Positions 52,594 through 59,631 of a stretch of DNA of 64,000 nt are shown here, piece after piece (the stretch's first letter is position 1; every line of letters begins with the position of its first letter). A program made the translations under genes and the position numbers. Source of the stretch: Flavobacterium sp. UBA7680 (GTDB lineage Bacteria > Bacteroidota > Bacteroidia > Flavobacteriales > Flavobacteriaceae); the NCBI RefSeq assembly GCF_002482975.1, contig NZ_DLHA01000043.1, positions 40,462 to 104,461 on the forward strand, written 5' to 3'. Under the pieces are notes generated by a model. It had not been told where the DNA came from and searched no databases. It worked only from the letters and a program-made list of their open reading frames with translations.

Positions 52594-54141
52594 TTAATTT
52601 CTTTTGATATTAATCCAGCGATTAATAAATTCCAATTGTTCTTTTTTATGTTCAGGAGAAATGGCATCAATTCTTCTGTTTATATTTTCAATACAATTGA
52701 ATTCGAATATTTTTGAAGATGCATTACAATCAAGTACATTGTCCAGACTATTTAGGCTAAATATCGGAATGTCTCCGTTAAGCATTTGTTGTAATTCAAA
52801 ATCAAATATAAATTTGTACGTTTCCATATTTTGTCCCAAATAAGCTTTAGACAATAACTCTGCTAATTTTGCATTATAAACTTCAAAACTAGACATAAGA
52901 GCGGCGGTACGCATAAATTTTAATATTTTAAAATATATAAAAGTAGGTCGCCAAACATATCTTACTTCTTGATTTTTAAACACTTCAATTGGTGAATTAA
53001 GAGATTTTAATTCTTCTTTATTATTCGAAAACAAGTCATACACTACAGAGAATCCTTCAAGAAAACTATTGCTGTAATTGGTTGGAAATATATAATGGTT
53101 CTTAAATTTCGGAATATTATTTTCTGCAATTTGTGTGAATAAAAAGCGCGTTACCCTTTTAGAATTTATGGTATTTGGGTTAACGATTCTTTTTTCCAGT
53201 TCTGTTACCTGTAAGTTATTGCGAACGCCATAACCTGCAAAATGTACGGGAACACCAGTATCGTCATTTACAATCAGTGCGTTTTCCAAAACCGATAAAT
53301 TAGGTATTTTACATTGGTCATCCCAGGAATTATTAATCAGGCCATTTGATAAAAAGGGCTGAATAATGGTTTCGTGGTCTATAATAACGGGATTTTTTCC
53401 AGATGCAATAACATTTTCACGATGGCAGTCTTTGCTTCCCAAAAGATAGGCTGTGGCAAGTAAAGCTCCTGCTTTATGATAATATTCTTCTAAATCATTT
53501 TCAGAACTTATTTCTTCGTTATTTACAAATTCCAGCCATCCATATTCACCGCAATCAAGTGCCTGAAATGTTTTTAAATCTAATTTTAATTTTTGATTGA
53601 TCCAGTTGATTAGTACATTATAAGAATTGGTCAAATTGATATTTCTGGGTTTGTAGATCAGTTTGGTTTCATTTGATAAATGAATCAAAGCAGTTCCTTC
53701 GCCGTTATGACCGTCACCAAGACTTGCGTCAATATCTGTAATTTGTACTTCACCTAGTTTAAATACAGCTTTTATCTTTTCGTAATCGTTATGAAAACGG
53801 TCTGTGATTTTGGAAATATGACGAGAAAAATTGGCTGCTTTTTGTTTCATCATATGATCTAAAACCGGAAAATCTGCAACTAACGATTGATTCATTTTTG
53901 CTGTAAAAATTTCTATCTCTGTATTACCTTCGAGAACGAAAGAGTCTAATGACTGCTGTAAAACAATTTCAGAGAAAGTACTCAGCTCTTTTACCAGTTC
54001 CAAATGCAGTTTTTCTTTGGCATTATCTGGTAATTCTAATTTTAAGCCCTCCAGAAAAGATTCTGTATAAGGAAGAATGATTTCGACAAAAGGAATTGTT
54101 TCAAAACTTTTGCTAATAAATGGGGTTGATTGATTATTCAT
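52594..54141 (-). CDS. Stand-alone LanM-type dehydratase domain (DUF4135), no cyclase
   Basis: A 515-residue protein matching the N-terminal dehydratase half of class II lanthipeptide synthetases, which phosphorylates Ser/Thr and then eliminates phosphate. Key residues are kept: Lys in KLIYKPRN; D238, H240 and N243 in KDCHRENV; D255 and E257 in IIDHETI (D238 to D255 is 17, as for D242 and D259 of lacticin 481 synthetase); and the elimination pair R394/T400 in RYVWRPT. The ~400-residue zinc cyclase domain is absent. This is the layout of PoyF of the polytheonamide proteusin pathway. Product: Dha/Dhb in the cores, without enzymatic lanthionines. Confidence 0.88.
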   Translation of the reverse strand: MNNQSTPFISKSFETIPFVEIILPYTESFLEGLKLELPDNAKEKLHLELVKELSTFSEIVLQQSLDSFVLEGNTEIEIFTAKMNQSLVADFPVLDHMMKQKAANFSRHISKITDRFHNDYEKIKAVFKLGEVQITDIDASLGDGHNGEGTALIHLSNETKLIYKPRNINLTNSYNVLINWINQKLKLDLKTFQALDCGEYGWLEFVNNEEISSENDLEEYYHKAGALLATAYLLGSKDCHRENVIASGKNPVIIDHETIIQPFLSNGLINNSWDDQCKIPNLSVLENALIVNDDTGVPVHFAGYGVRNNLQVTELEKRIVNPNTINSKRVTRFLFTQIAENNIPKFKNHYIFPTNYSNSFLEGFSVVYDLFSNNKEELKSLNSPIEVFKNQEVRYVWRPTFIYFKILKFMRTAALMSSFEVYNAKLAELLSKAYLGQNMETYKFIFDFELQQMLNGDIPIFSLNSLDNVLDCNASSKIFEFNCIENINRRIDAISPEHKKEQLEFINRWINIKRN

Positions 54142-54238
54142 TTTCTAAGGCTTTAGTGTGAAAAGAATGCTGAATGATAAAAGATGTAATGCTGTTTTTT
54201 ATTTACTACAAAACTGGAGAATGTTTTAAAAATTAAAA

Positions 54239-54264
54239 ACACCCTTCGCTTGCACACAGGGTGT
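54239..54264 (-). terminator. Terminator after the precursor array
   Basis: ACACCCT pairs with AGGGTGT around TCGCTTGCACAC, and the minus-strand downstream side is T-rich. It lies 22 bases after the small membrane protein gene and about 100 bases before the dehydratase gene start, so the dehydratase probably has its own promoter or relies on read-through. Confidence 0.6.
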
Positions 54265-54285
54265 ATTTTATATTGATCGAATAGT

Positions 54286-54453
54286 TTACGATTTCTTATT
54301 CTTGTTTAGCTGAACTACGCTGTAAAACAGTACGATAATGGCCAAAATAAAACTGGCTGTTCCCAGAAAATTATATTTAAAGCTTACTAATACTGATCCG
54401 GAAATTACTAAAAAGATCCCTGCGAATAATGATATTTGTCCGTGCTTTTCCAT
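54286..54453 (-). CDS. Small two-helix membrane protein in the precursor operon
   Basis: A 55-residue open frame beginning MEKHGQISLFAGIFLVISGS, with two hydrophobic segments (about 8-24 and 29-47) and a basic tail (NKNKKS). It follows the last precursor by 100 bases on the same strand and precedes the terminator at 54239-54264. It is not recognised as a family. Position and shape suggest an immunity or accessory peptide; this is a guess from context. Confidence 0.6.
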   Translation of the reverse strand: MEKHGQISLFAGIFLVISGSVLVSFKYNFLGTASFILAIIVLFYSVVQLNKNKKS

Positions 54454-54553
54454 CTTTTTAAATTTTAGAGAAAACCCTTGAATCTTATTTCAAAATTTTA
54501 ATAAACTTCGAATTGTTCAAGGGTTTTTATTTTATTATTTTATTTTTCATTTC

Positions 54554-54910
54554 TTAATGAAGGTAATCCCATAAAGCTGCAGCTCCAAAGCCGCCGGCTA
54601 CAGTACCAACCACAACAACTAAAGTTAAAGGAGTAAGACCACCTGCAACGATTTCTAATTGCTCAGAAGATAATTCTAACTCGTCTAATTTTGGTTCAGC
54701 CGGAATATTGAAGTAAATGATTGAATCACTGCTTTGATCTTCAACTACAACTCTTTTGTTGCTTGATGATTTTTTACCAGTAACCGCTTCAATAGCTGCT
54801 TGAGGGTTAGTTAATAATTGATTTTTAAAGTCAGGGCTTTGCCATGCTTTTTCGACTAGAGTTTTTAATAATTCTTGTCCTTGTATTTGAGCGTCTTGTG
54901 AAATTTTCAT
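54554..54910 (-). CDS. NHLP/proteusin-type precursor peptide 2 (hydrophobic core)
   Basis: A 118-residue precursor. The 91-residue leader has AWQSPDFKNQLLTNPQAAIE, VEDQSSDSIIYFNIPAEP and the end LEIVAGG. The 27-residue core starts LTPLTLVVVVGTVAGG and ends ALWDYLH: very hydrophobic, Gly/Ala/Val-rich, three Thr, no Cys. Its leader and core closely resemble precursor 3, from which it is separated by 17 bases, so the two are a recent duplication. It is the last of the six tandem precursors. Confidence 0.92.
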   Translation of the reverse strand: MKISQDAQIQGQELLKTLVEKAWQSPDFKNQLLTNPQAAIEAVTGKKSSSNKRVVVEDQSSDSIIYFNIPAEPKLDELELSSEQLEIVAGGLTPLTLVVVVGTVAGGFGAAALWDYLH

Positions 54911-54927
54911 GTCTGTAAGATTTTAAA

Positions 54928-55287
54928 TTATTGATTATAAAGTTGTACTCCTGCTGCAAATGCTGCTACACCTAATGCATAAAGTCCTATGACAACTGCT
55001 GGTGTAAGTCCGCCTGCAACTAATTCTAACTGCTCTTCAGTTAATTCTAAACCGTCCAGGTTTGGCTCTGCAGGAATATTAAAATAAATTACAGATTCGT
55101 TGGTTTGATCTTCAACTACAATGTTTTGATTTTCTGGCAATACAAAGCTTTTGTTTGTAAACTCCTGAATTGTTGCTAGAGGATTTTTTACTAATTGGTC
55201 TTTAAAAGCTGCACTTTCCCATGCTTTTTCTACAAGACCTTTCATTAATTCTGCTCCTTTTTCCTGATGTTCTTTAGTATATTTCAT
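54928..55287 (-). CDS. NHLP/proteusin-type precursor peptide 3 (hydrophobic core)
   Basis: A 119-residue precursor with a 93-residue leader (AWESAAFKDQLVKNPLATIQ, VEDQTNESVIYFNIPAEP, end LELVAGG). The 26-residue core starts LTPAVVIGLYALGVAAFAAG and ends with VQLYNQ. One Thr, no Ser or Cys, so the dehydratase has a single possible site. The core looks like a short membrane-spanning helix. Pairs with precursor 2. Confidence 0.92.
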   Translation of the reverse strand: MKYTKEHQEKGAELMKGLVEKAWESAAFKDQLVKNPLATIQEFTNKSFVLPENQNIVVEDQTNESVIYFNIPAEPNLDGLELTEEQLELVAGGLTPAVVIGLYALGVAAFAAGVQLYNQ

Positions 55288-55326
55288 CTTTATATTTTTT
55301 ATATTGTTAATAGAATAGTGGGTTGA

Positions 55327-55677
55327 TTAGATTGTTTCGATTGGAATAGTTGGAAAAGTTGGTGAAGGAAACCAAGGTGGTATTATTCCAATTGGAGGCC
55401 ATATAGCGATACCACCAGCAACAGACTCTAACTGTTCTTCACTTAATTGTGCATCTGCTGATTGTTTTACCGCAGCCGGAATGTTGATGTAAATAACAGA
55501 ATCATCTGTTTGATCTCTCACCACAATTGTTTTACCAGCAGGTAAATCCAATTTTTTTCCTGCAAATTTTTCAATTGCAGCAACAGGATTAGCAATTAAT
55601 TCTTTTTTAAAATCAGCATTTTCCCATGCTTTTTGTACTAGCTCTGCATAAAGCTTTTGTTCTTGTGTGAATTCCAT
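55327..55677 (-). CDS. NHLP/proteusin-type precursor peptide 4 (Pro-rich core)
   Basis: A 116-residue precursor starting at the ATG at 55675-55677 (MEFTQEQKLYAELVQKAWEN). A longer open frame reaches upstream into precursor 5 but only in a shadow frame. The leader of 89 residues ends LESVAGG. The 27-residue core begins IAIWPPIGIIPPWFPSPTFP and ends with TIPIETI: eight Pro, two Trp, four Ser/Thr, no Cys. Its PTFP segment is shared with the neighbouring precursor 5. Confidence 0.92.
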   Translation of the reverse strand: MEFTQEQKLYAELVQKAWENADFKKELIANPVAAIEKFAGKKLDLPAGKTIVVRDQTDDSVIYINIPAAVKQSADAQLSEEQLESVAGGIAIWPPIGIIPPWFPSPTFPTIPIETI

Positions 55678-55706
55678 GATATAATATTTTAGATTGGTTA
55701 ATTTAT

Positions 55707-56060
55707 TTAGAAAAGAAGAATATCTTTTGGGAATGTTGGAGTTGGGTGCCATATTCCACCTGGAAAATCCGGTGGGAAACATCCTCCTTCAATAACACCG
55801 CCAGCAGCAGCTTCTAGTTGATCATCAGTTAATTCTGTATCTGCATATTTTGTCGAAACAGGAATGTTGATATAAATAGTAGAGTCGCTGGTTTGGTCTT
55901 TTACTACTAATGTTTTACCTGCAGGCAGATTCAATTTTTTACCAGTAAATTTTTCGATTGCAGCTACCGGGTTTGATACCAATTCATTTTTAAAGGCAGC
56001 GTCTTCCCATGCTTTTTGCACAATATCTGCGTAAATCTTTTGTTCTTGAGTTAATTCCAT
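55707..56060 (-). CDS. NHLP/proteusin-type precursor peptide 5 (Pro-rich core, one Cys)
   Basis: A 117-residue precursor with an 88-residue leader (MELTQEQKIYADIVQKAWED start, LEAAAGG end). The 29-residue core begins VIEGGCFPPDFPGGIWHPTP and ends with TFPKDILLF. It holds the only cysteine among the eight cores and two Thr. Pro/aromatic-rich like precursor 4. An internal Gly-Gly in the core (EGG at positions 3-5) could be a second cut site. Confidence 0.92.
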   Translation of the reverse strand: MELTQEQKIYADIVQKAWEDAAFKNELVSNPVAAIEKFTGKKLNLPAGKTLVVKDQTSDSTIYINIPVSTKYADTELTDDQLEAAAGGVIEGGCFPPDFPGGIWHPTPTFPKDILLF

Positions 56061-56091
56061 GATACTTAAGTTTATATAGGTTAGTGTTTTG

Positions 56092-56424
56092 TTAGCTTAA
56101 CAACCATTTAGCAAGTGGAATACCGATATATTCTATTGCTAGTTCAGCAGGAGTTGTATAACCTCCGGCAACAATTTCTAATTCTTTTTCACTTAATTCT
56201 ACATCATCTAAATTTGCTTTAGCAGGCAGATTAATGTAAATTGTAGAATCATCAGTCTGATCTCTTACTACTAATGTTTTTCCTTCTGGTAAAGTCATTT
56301 TTTTACCAATTACTTTTTCAATTGCAGCTAATGGGTTTTGCACTAATTCTTTTTTAAATTCTGCATCTTCCCATGCTCTTTGTACGATCTGTGCGTACAA
56401 TTTTTGTTCTTGTGTAAATTCCAT
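56092..56424 (-). CDS. NHLP/proteusin-type precursor peptide 6 (amphipathic core)
   Basis: A 110-residue precursor with an 88-residue leader (MEFTQEQKLYAQIVQRAWED start, LEIVAGG end). The 22-residue core begins YTTPAELAIEYIGIP and ends LAKWLLS: two adjacent Thr, one C-terminal Ser, no Cys. Its leader is nearly the same as in precursors 4 and 5, showing array growth by duplication with change limited mostly to the core. Confidence 0.92.
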   Translation of the reverse strand: MEFTQEQKLYAQIVQRAWEDAEFKKELVQNPLAAIEKVIGKKMTLPEGKTLVVRDQTDDSTIYINLPAKANLDDVELSEKELEIVAGGYTTPAELAIEYIGIPLAKWLLS

Positions 56425-56529
56425 GATAATAAATTTTTAAAGTTGATTAATAGTAATCGTTGATTTAAAGTATGTAAGAGGGCTGGTTTAGAAATTAAAC
56501 AGGGTTACTATTTAATTTGCCCTTTTATT

Positions 56530-56862
56530 TTAAACTATGATGTAATCTTTTAAGGCAGGAAATAAATTATTGACTAAATCAATCCATACTGTTTGTCCGC
56601 CTCCGGCAATAATCTCTAATTGTTCTTCTGATAGTTGAATATCTTCTATGTTGGGTTCACTTGGAATATTCATGTAAACTTTAGACTTATCTGTTTGATC
56701 GTTTACTACAAGTGTTTTTCCTTCGGGTAATACAATTTTAGCTCCGGTTAGATTTTCGATTGCTTTTATAGGATCTGCAATTAAGCTTTTTCTAAAATTA
56801 GCATCTTCCCAGGCTTTAGAAATTACCAATCGTAAAACCTCTTCTTCTTTTTTCTGTTCCAT
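56530..56862 (-). CDS. NHLP/proteusin-type precursor peptide 7 (amphipathic core)
   Basis: A 110-residue precursor, first of the six-gene array on the minus strand. The 88-residue leader has AWEDANFRKSLIADPIKAIE, VNDQTDKSKVYMNIPSEP and the end LEIIAGG. The 22-residue core begins GQTVWIDLVNNLFPALK and ends DYIIV, with one Thr and no Cys. The residue after the Gly-Gly is a third Gly, so the cut register could shift by one. A conserved 20-mer lies 54 bases before its start codon (56916-56935). Confidence 0.9.
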   Translation of the reverse strand: MEQKKEEEVLRLVISKAWEDANFRKSLIADPIKAIENLTGAKIVLPEGKTLVVNDQTDKSKVYMNIPSEPNIEDIQLSEEQLEIIAGGGQTVWIDLVNNLFPALKDYIIV

Positions 56863-56915
56863 GATTTATTTCCTTTTGTATAATGTAAAATTAGTCCTTC
56901 AAAATATTATAAAAA

Positions 56916-56935
56916 TGCCAAAAAAACTGACAAAA
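56916..56935 (-). promoter_or_regulatory. Conserved 20-mer upstream of precursor 7
   Basis: On the + strand it reads TGCCAAAAAAACTGACAAAA; it agrees at 18 of 20 positions with 59434-59453 upstream of precursor 8. On the coding strand this is TTTTGTCAGT..TTTGGCA, with TGTCA/TGGCA half-sites. It also overlaps the gap just after the cyclase gene stop. Candidate shared promoter or operator. Confidence 0.45.
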
Positions 56936-56941
56936 CATTGT

Positions 56942-58942
56942 TTATATATAACTGTGATCTAATACTATAGGGGTATTTACCAGTGAAATAGCGCTTTTCT
57001 CGACAAAATACATTTTGATCTCTCCTTTGCCTTTTGCATAAATTTTACCGCGGTATTCAAACACAAAAGATTCTTCGTCCTTAATTAAATTATATAGCGA
57101 TTCGCTTATGTTCACTTTTTCTACCATTCCGTTGCTTTCAATTCGGCTTGCTGTATTCACCGTATCGCCCCAAACATCGTATTGAAACTTTTTTACTCCC
57201 ACGATTCCCGCTACAATAGGTCCGGCGTGAATACCCAAACGCATTTCAAAAGCCGGCACATCTGCCGCTATATTGATTATTTTTCTTTGAATCATAAATT
57301 CCTGCATTTCTAATGCGGCAGAAACAATGTTTTTTAATGAATTTTTATCTGGATTAGGAATACCGCCCGCAGCCATGTAAGAATCTCCAATGGTTTTGAT
57401 TTTTTCGATATTGTACTTATCAGAGATAAAGTCAAATGCTTTAAAGCACACATTTATTTCTTCAACAAGATTTTGCGGCGTCATTTTTTCTGCAGTCTGT
57501 GTAAAAGATTTAAAATCAGTAAATAGAATAGAAACCAGATTAAAATCGCGGGCATTTACAAAGCCCTTTTCTTTTAGTTCTTCGGCTATTTCTTCTGGCA
57601 GAATGTTGAGCAGTAATTTTTCTGAACGGTCTTTTTCTATCGTTAATTCTTTTCTGGATCTTCTAACATAATTTAATCTGTTCCATAAAGCGATCGTAAT
57701 CAATAGGATAAAGCCAAGAGAGATAATGATTAAGTTTCGTTGTTTTTCTTTCTTTTGAACTTCTTCTTTATGTTTAAGATCAATTTTATGCACTTTTGTA
57801 ACATAGGCAATACTGTCAATCAACATTGCTTTTTGAAACTCCATATTCAATACTTTATTCGAAGTTTCTTCAGATTGTAAACTATCTTTATAATCATTTG
57901 ACTTTTCGTAGTAATGAAGTGCCAGATTATTGTTGCCTCTTGCTTTATAAGTTTCGTAAAGGCATTTGCAGGCATCTTTTTTTACGGATAATGCTCCAAG
58001 ACTTTCTGCAATATCCAGTCCTGTTTTACATTTTTTAAGTGCTTTATCACTCTTGCCAAGTTTGTTTAATATGCTGCCAATTGCTACTTGTGTAATGCTT
58101 ATATATTGTAAACTGTTTATTTTTTGGGAAGAGGCTAAACAAAGATTATAATAGGATAGGGATTTGGTAAGATCACCCTGAGTATTAAAAAGTTCTCCCA
58201 AATTATAAAGTACTTCTATTGTTTTTTGCTTGTCGTCTATTTTATTTGCAATAGCCAAAGCCTGATTGAAAAATTCATTTGCTTTTGCATATTCTTTTTG
58301 CATCATGTAAATTTTGCCTGCTCCATTTAGGTTATGAGAAATCCCTATGGAATCTTTTAATTCTCGATAAATGGCATTGGCTTTTTGAGAATAAACCATC
58401 GCATTAGAATAATCTCTAATGTCAACATAAATTCCTCCAATGTTTTGTGTAGCGGCGGCAATGACTTTTTTATCGCCTATTTTTGTTTGAATTTTAATGA
58501 CTTGAGTGTAAAAGTCCAGTGCTTTGGGATAGTTGCCTAAATAATAATAAACTGCTCCCATATTATTTAATGCTGCGGCAACTCCTTTATGAAAATTGGC
58601 TTTTTCATAAGTTTTCTTGCATTTTGTGAAGTAAGAAAGGGCTTTTAAATAATCTCCCTGATAATAGTAGTTTGTTGCTATTTTATTATAACTGTCTCCA
58701 ATACCTTTTTGATTGTTAGATTTTTGATAAATCTTTAAACCTTTTTCGAACAAAGACATTGCCTCTAAAAATTTTCCGGCATTCTGGCATTTTTCTCCCA
58801 CGTTTAATAAACTATCAGCAGTTTGTTTATTTTCAGGAATATTTTCCAAGTCACGTTTAGATGACACTTTTGATTGTGCATCTAAACCTGTTCCGTTTAT
58901 CAGAAATAAAAAAAACAATAAATATGTAAACAAGATTTTCAC
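56942..58942 (-). CDS. TPR-sensor class III adenylate cyclase
   Basis: A 666-residue membrane protein. A signal peptide or anchor (about 1-22), seven or more tetratricopeptide repeats (about 35-370), one membrane helix near 402-422 (NLIIISLGFILLITIALW), a short coil, and a class III cyclase domain (about 465-650). Metal Asp residues are in LFTDFKSFTQ and TIGDSYMAAGG. The base-selecting residues read Lys (KIKTIGD) and Asp (YDVWGDTVN), the adenylate-cyclase pair, so cAMP is the predicted product; the NTASR segment is complete. The TPR region faces the periplasm. It lies between precursors 7 and 8. Confidence 0.88.
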   Translation of the reverse strand: MKILFTYLLFFLFLINGTGLDAQSKVSSKRDLENIPENKQTADSLLNVGEKCQNAGKFLEAMSLFEKGLKIYQKSNNQKGIGDSYNKIATNYYYQGDYLKALSYFTKCKKTYEKANFHKGVAAALNNMGAVYYYLGNYPKALDFYTQVIKIQTKIGDKKVIAAATQNIGGIYVDIRDYSNAMVYSQKANAIYRELKDSIGISHNLNGAGKIYMMQKEYAKANEFFNQALAIANKIDDKQKTIEVLYNLGELFNTQGDLTKSLSYYNLCLASSQKINSLQYISITQVAIGSILNKLGKSDKALKKCKTGLDIAESLGALSVKKDACKCLYETYKARGNNNLALHYYEKSNDYKDSLQSEETSNKVLNMEFQKAMLIDSIAYVTKVHKIDLKHKEEVQKKEKQRNLIIISLGFILLITIALWNRLNYVRRSRKELTIEKDRSEKLLLNILPEEIAEELKEKGFVNARDFNLVSILFTDFKSFTQTAEKMTPQNLVEEINVCFKAFDFISDKYNIEKIKTIGDSYMAAGGIPNPDKNSLKNIVSAALEMQEFMIQRKIINIAADVPAFEMRLGIHAGPIVAGIVGVKKFQYDVWGDTVNTASRIESNGMVEKVNISESLYNLIKDEESFVFEYRGKIYAKGKGEIKMYFVEKSAISLVNTPIVLDHSYI

Positions 58943-59029
58943 AATAGTAGTTTTAAATTAAAAAACGCATATGTTCATAATGAGCACACACGTTTTTATT
59001 TCACGTTAACTATCCTGCGGTATTTGTTT

Positions 59030-59362
59030 TTAACCAAAAATACCTGGAGAATAATTACTAGCACTCACAATGATAGGCGGTGTATGATCTGGCTCAGCTC
59101 CACCTGAAATTATATCCAATTGTTCTTCATTCAATTCCATATCCTCAAAGTCCGGTTCGGCAGGAATATTGATAAAGATTGTTGAAGAATTGGACTGATC
59201 TACAAAGGCTATCGTTTTACCTTCTGGTAAATGGATTGGATGTCCTAAGAAATTTTCTATTGTCTCAACAGGACCTTTTATTAAATTGTCCTTAAACACC
59301 GGATCGCTCCATGCTTTTTTTACAATAGATTCTAAAACCTTTTGTTCGTTAGTTAATTCCAT
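59030..59362 (-). CDS. NHLP/proteusin-type precursor peptide 8
   Basis: A 110-residue precursor upstream of the cyclase gene. The 88-residue leader has AWSDPVFKDNLIKGPVETIE, VDQSNSSTIFINIPAEP and the end LDIISGG. The 22-residue core begins AEPDHTPPIIVSASN and ends YSPGIFG: one Thr, three Ser, three Pro, no Cys. Preceded by the conserved 20-mer at 59434-59453, and separated by a terminator from the ThiF gene, so it probably starts a transcript. Confidence 0.92.
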   Translation of the reverse strand: MELTNEQKVLESIVKKAWSDPVFKDNLIKGPVETIENFLGHPIHLPEGKTIAFVDQSNSSTIFINIPAEPDFEDMELNEEQLDIISGGAEPDHTPPIIVSASNYSPGIFG

Positions 59363-59433
59363 TTTTTTGTGATTTATAATTAGACCTAATTGTTCTGCTA
59401 TTGTAAAATTATTTGCATTAGGTGATATAGAAT

Positions 59434-59453
59434 TGCCAAATAGACTGACAAAA
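59434..59453 (-). promoter_or_regulatory. Conserved 20-mer upstream of precursor 8
   Basis: Reads TGCCAAATAGACTGACAAAA on the + strand, 18 of 20 identical to 56916-56935 upstream of precursor 7. It lies 71 bases before the start codon. Candidate shared promoter or operator for the precursor transcripts. Confidence 0.45.
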
Positions 59454-59540
59454 AGGTTGCTTTTTTAGCCTTATTTTTTACAATAGTTACTTGAAAAGTG
59501 GAAAGAAAATTGGAAAAGGGACTCAAAATTTTAATAAAAA

Positions 59541-59573
59541 AAGCTGCTTCAAAATAATTATTTGAAGCAGCTT
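59541..59573 (-). terminator. Terminator of the ThiF gene
   Basis: AAGCTGCTTCAAA pairs with TTTGAAGCAGCTT around ATAATTA. The minus-strand side is T-rich (TTTTTATT). It lies 58 bases after the ThiF-family gene stop and separates that transcript from precursor 8. Confidence 0.85.
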
Positions 59574-59631
59574 TTAAGAAAAATCTTTTAAATTAGAGAA
59601 AATAAACTATGAAAATAGATTTTGTAAATTT

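Noticed and set aside
52594..54141. Complete class II lanthipeptide synthetase
   Set aside because: The protein stops after the dehydratase domain, no cyclase cysteine/His zinc motifs are present here or in the adjacent LuxR-type gene, and the cores lack Cys.
55678..55782. Longer N-terminus for precursor 4
   Set aside because: The extension is a shadow frame of the precursor 5 core; the internal ATG matches the start of the other precursors.
49597..59362. Nitrile hydratase alpha subunits
   Set aside because: The ~110-residue proteins share only the N-terminal leader-like region, end in Gly-Gly plus short variable cores, and lack the metal-binding CxxCSC motif of the enzyme.
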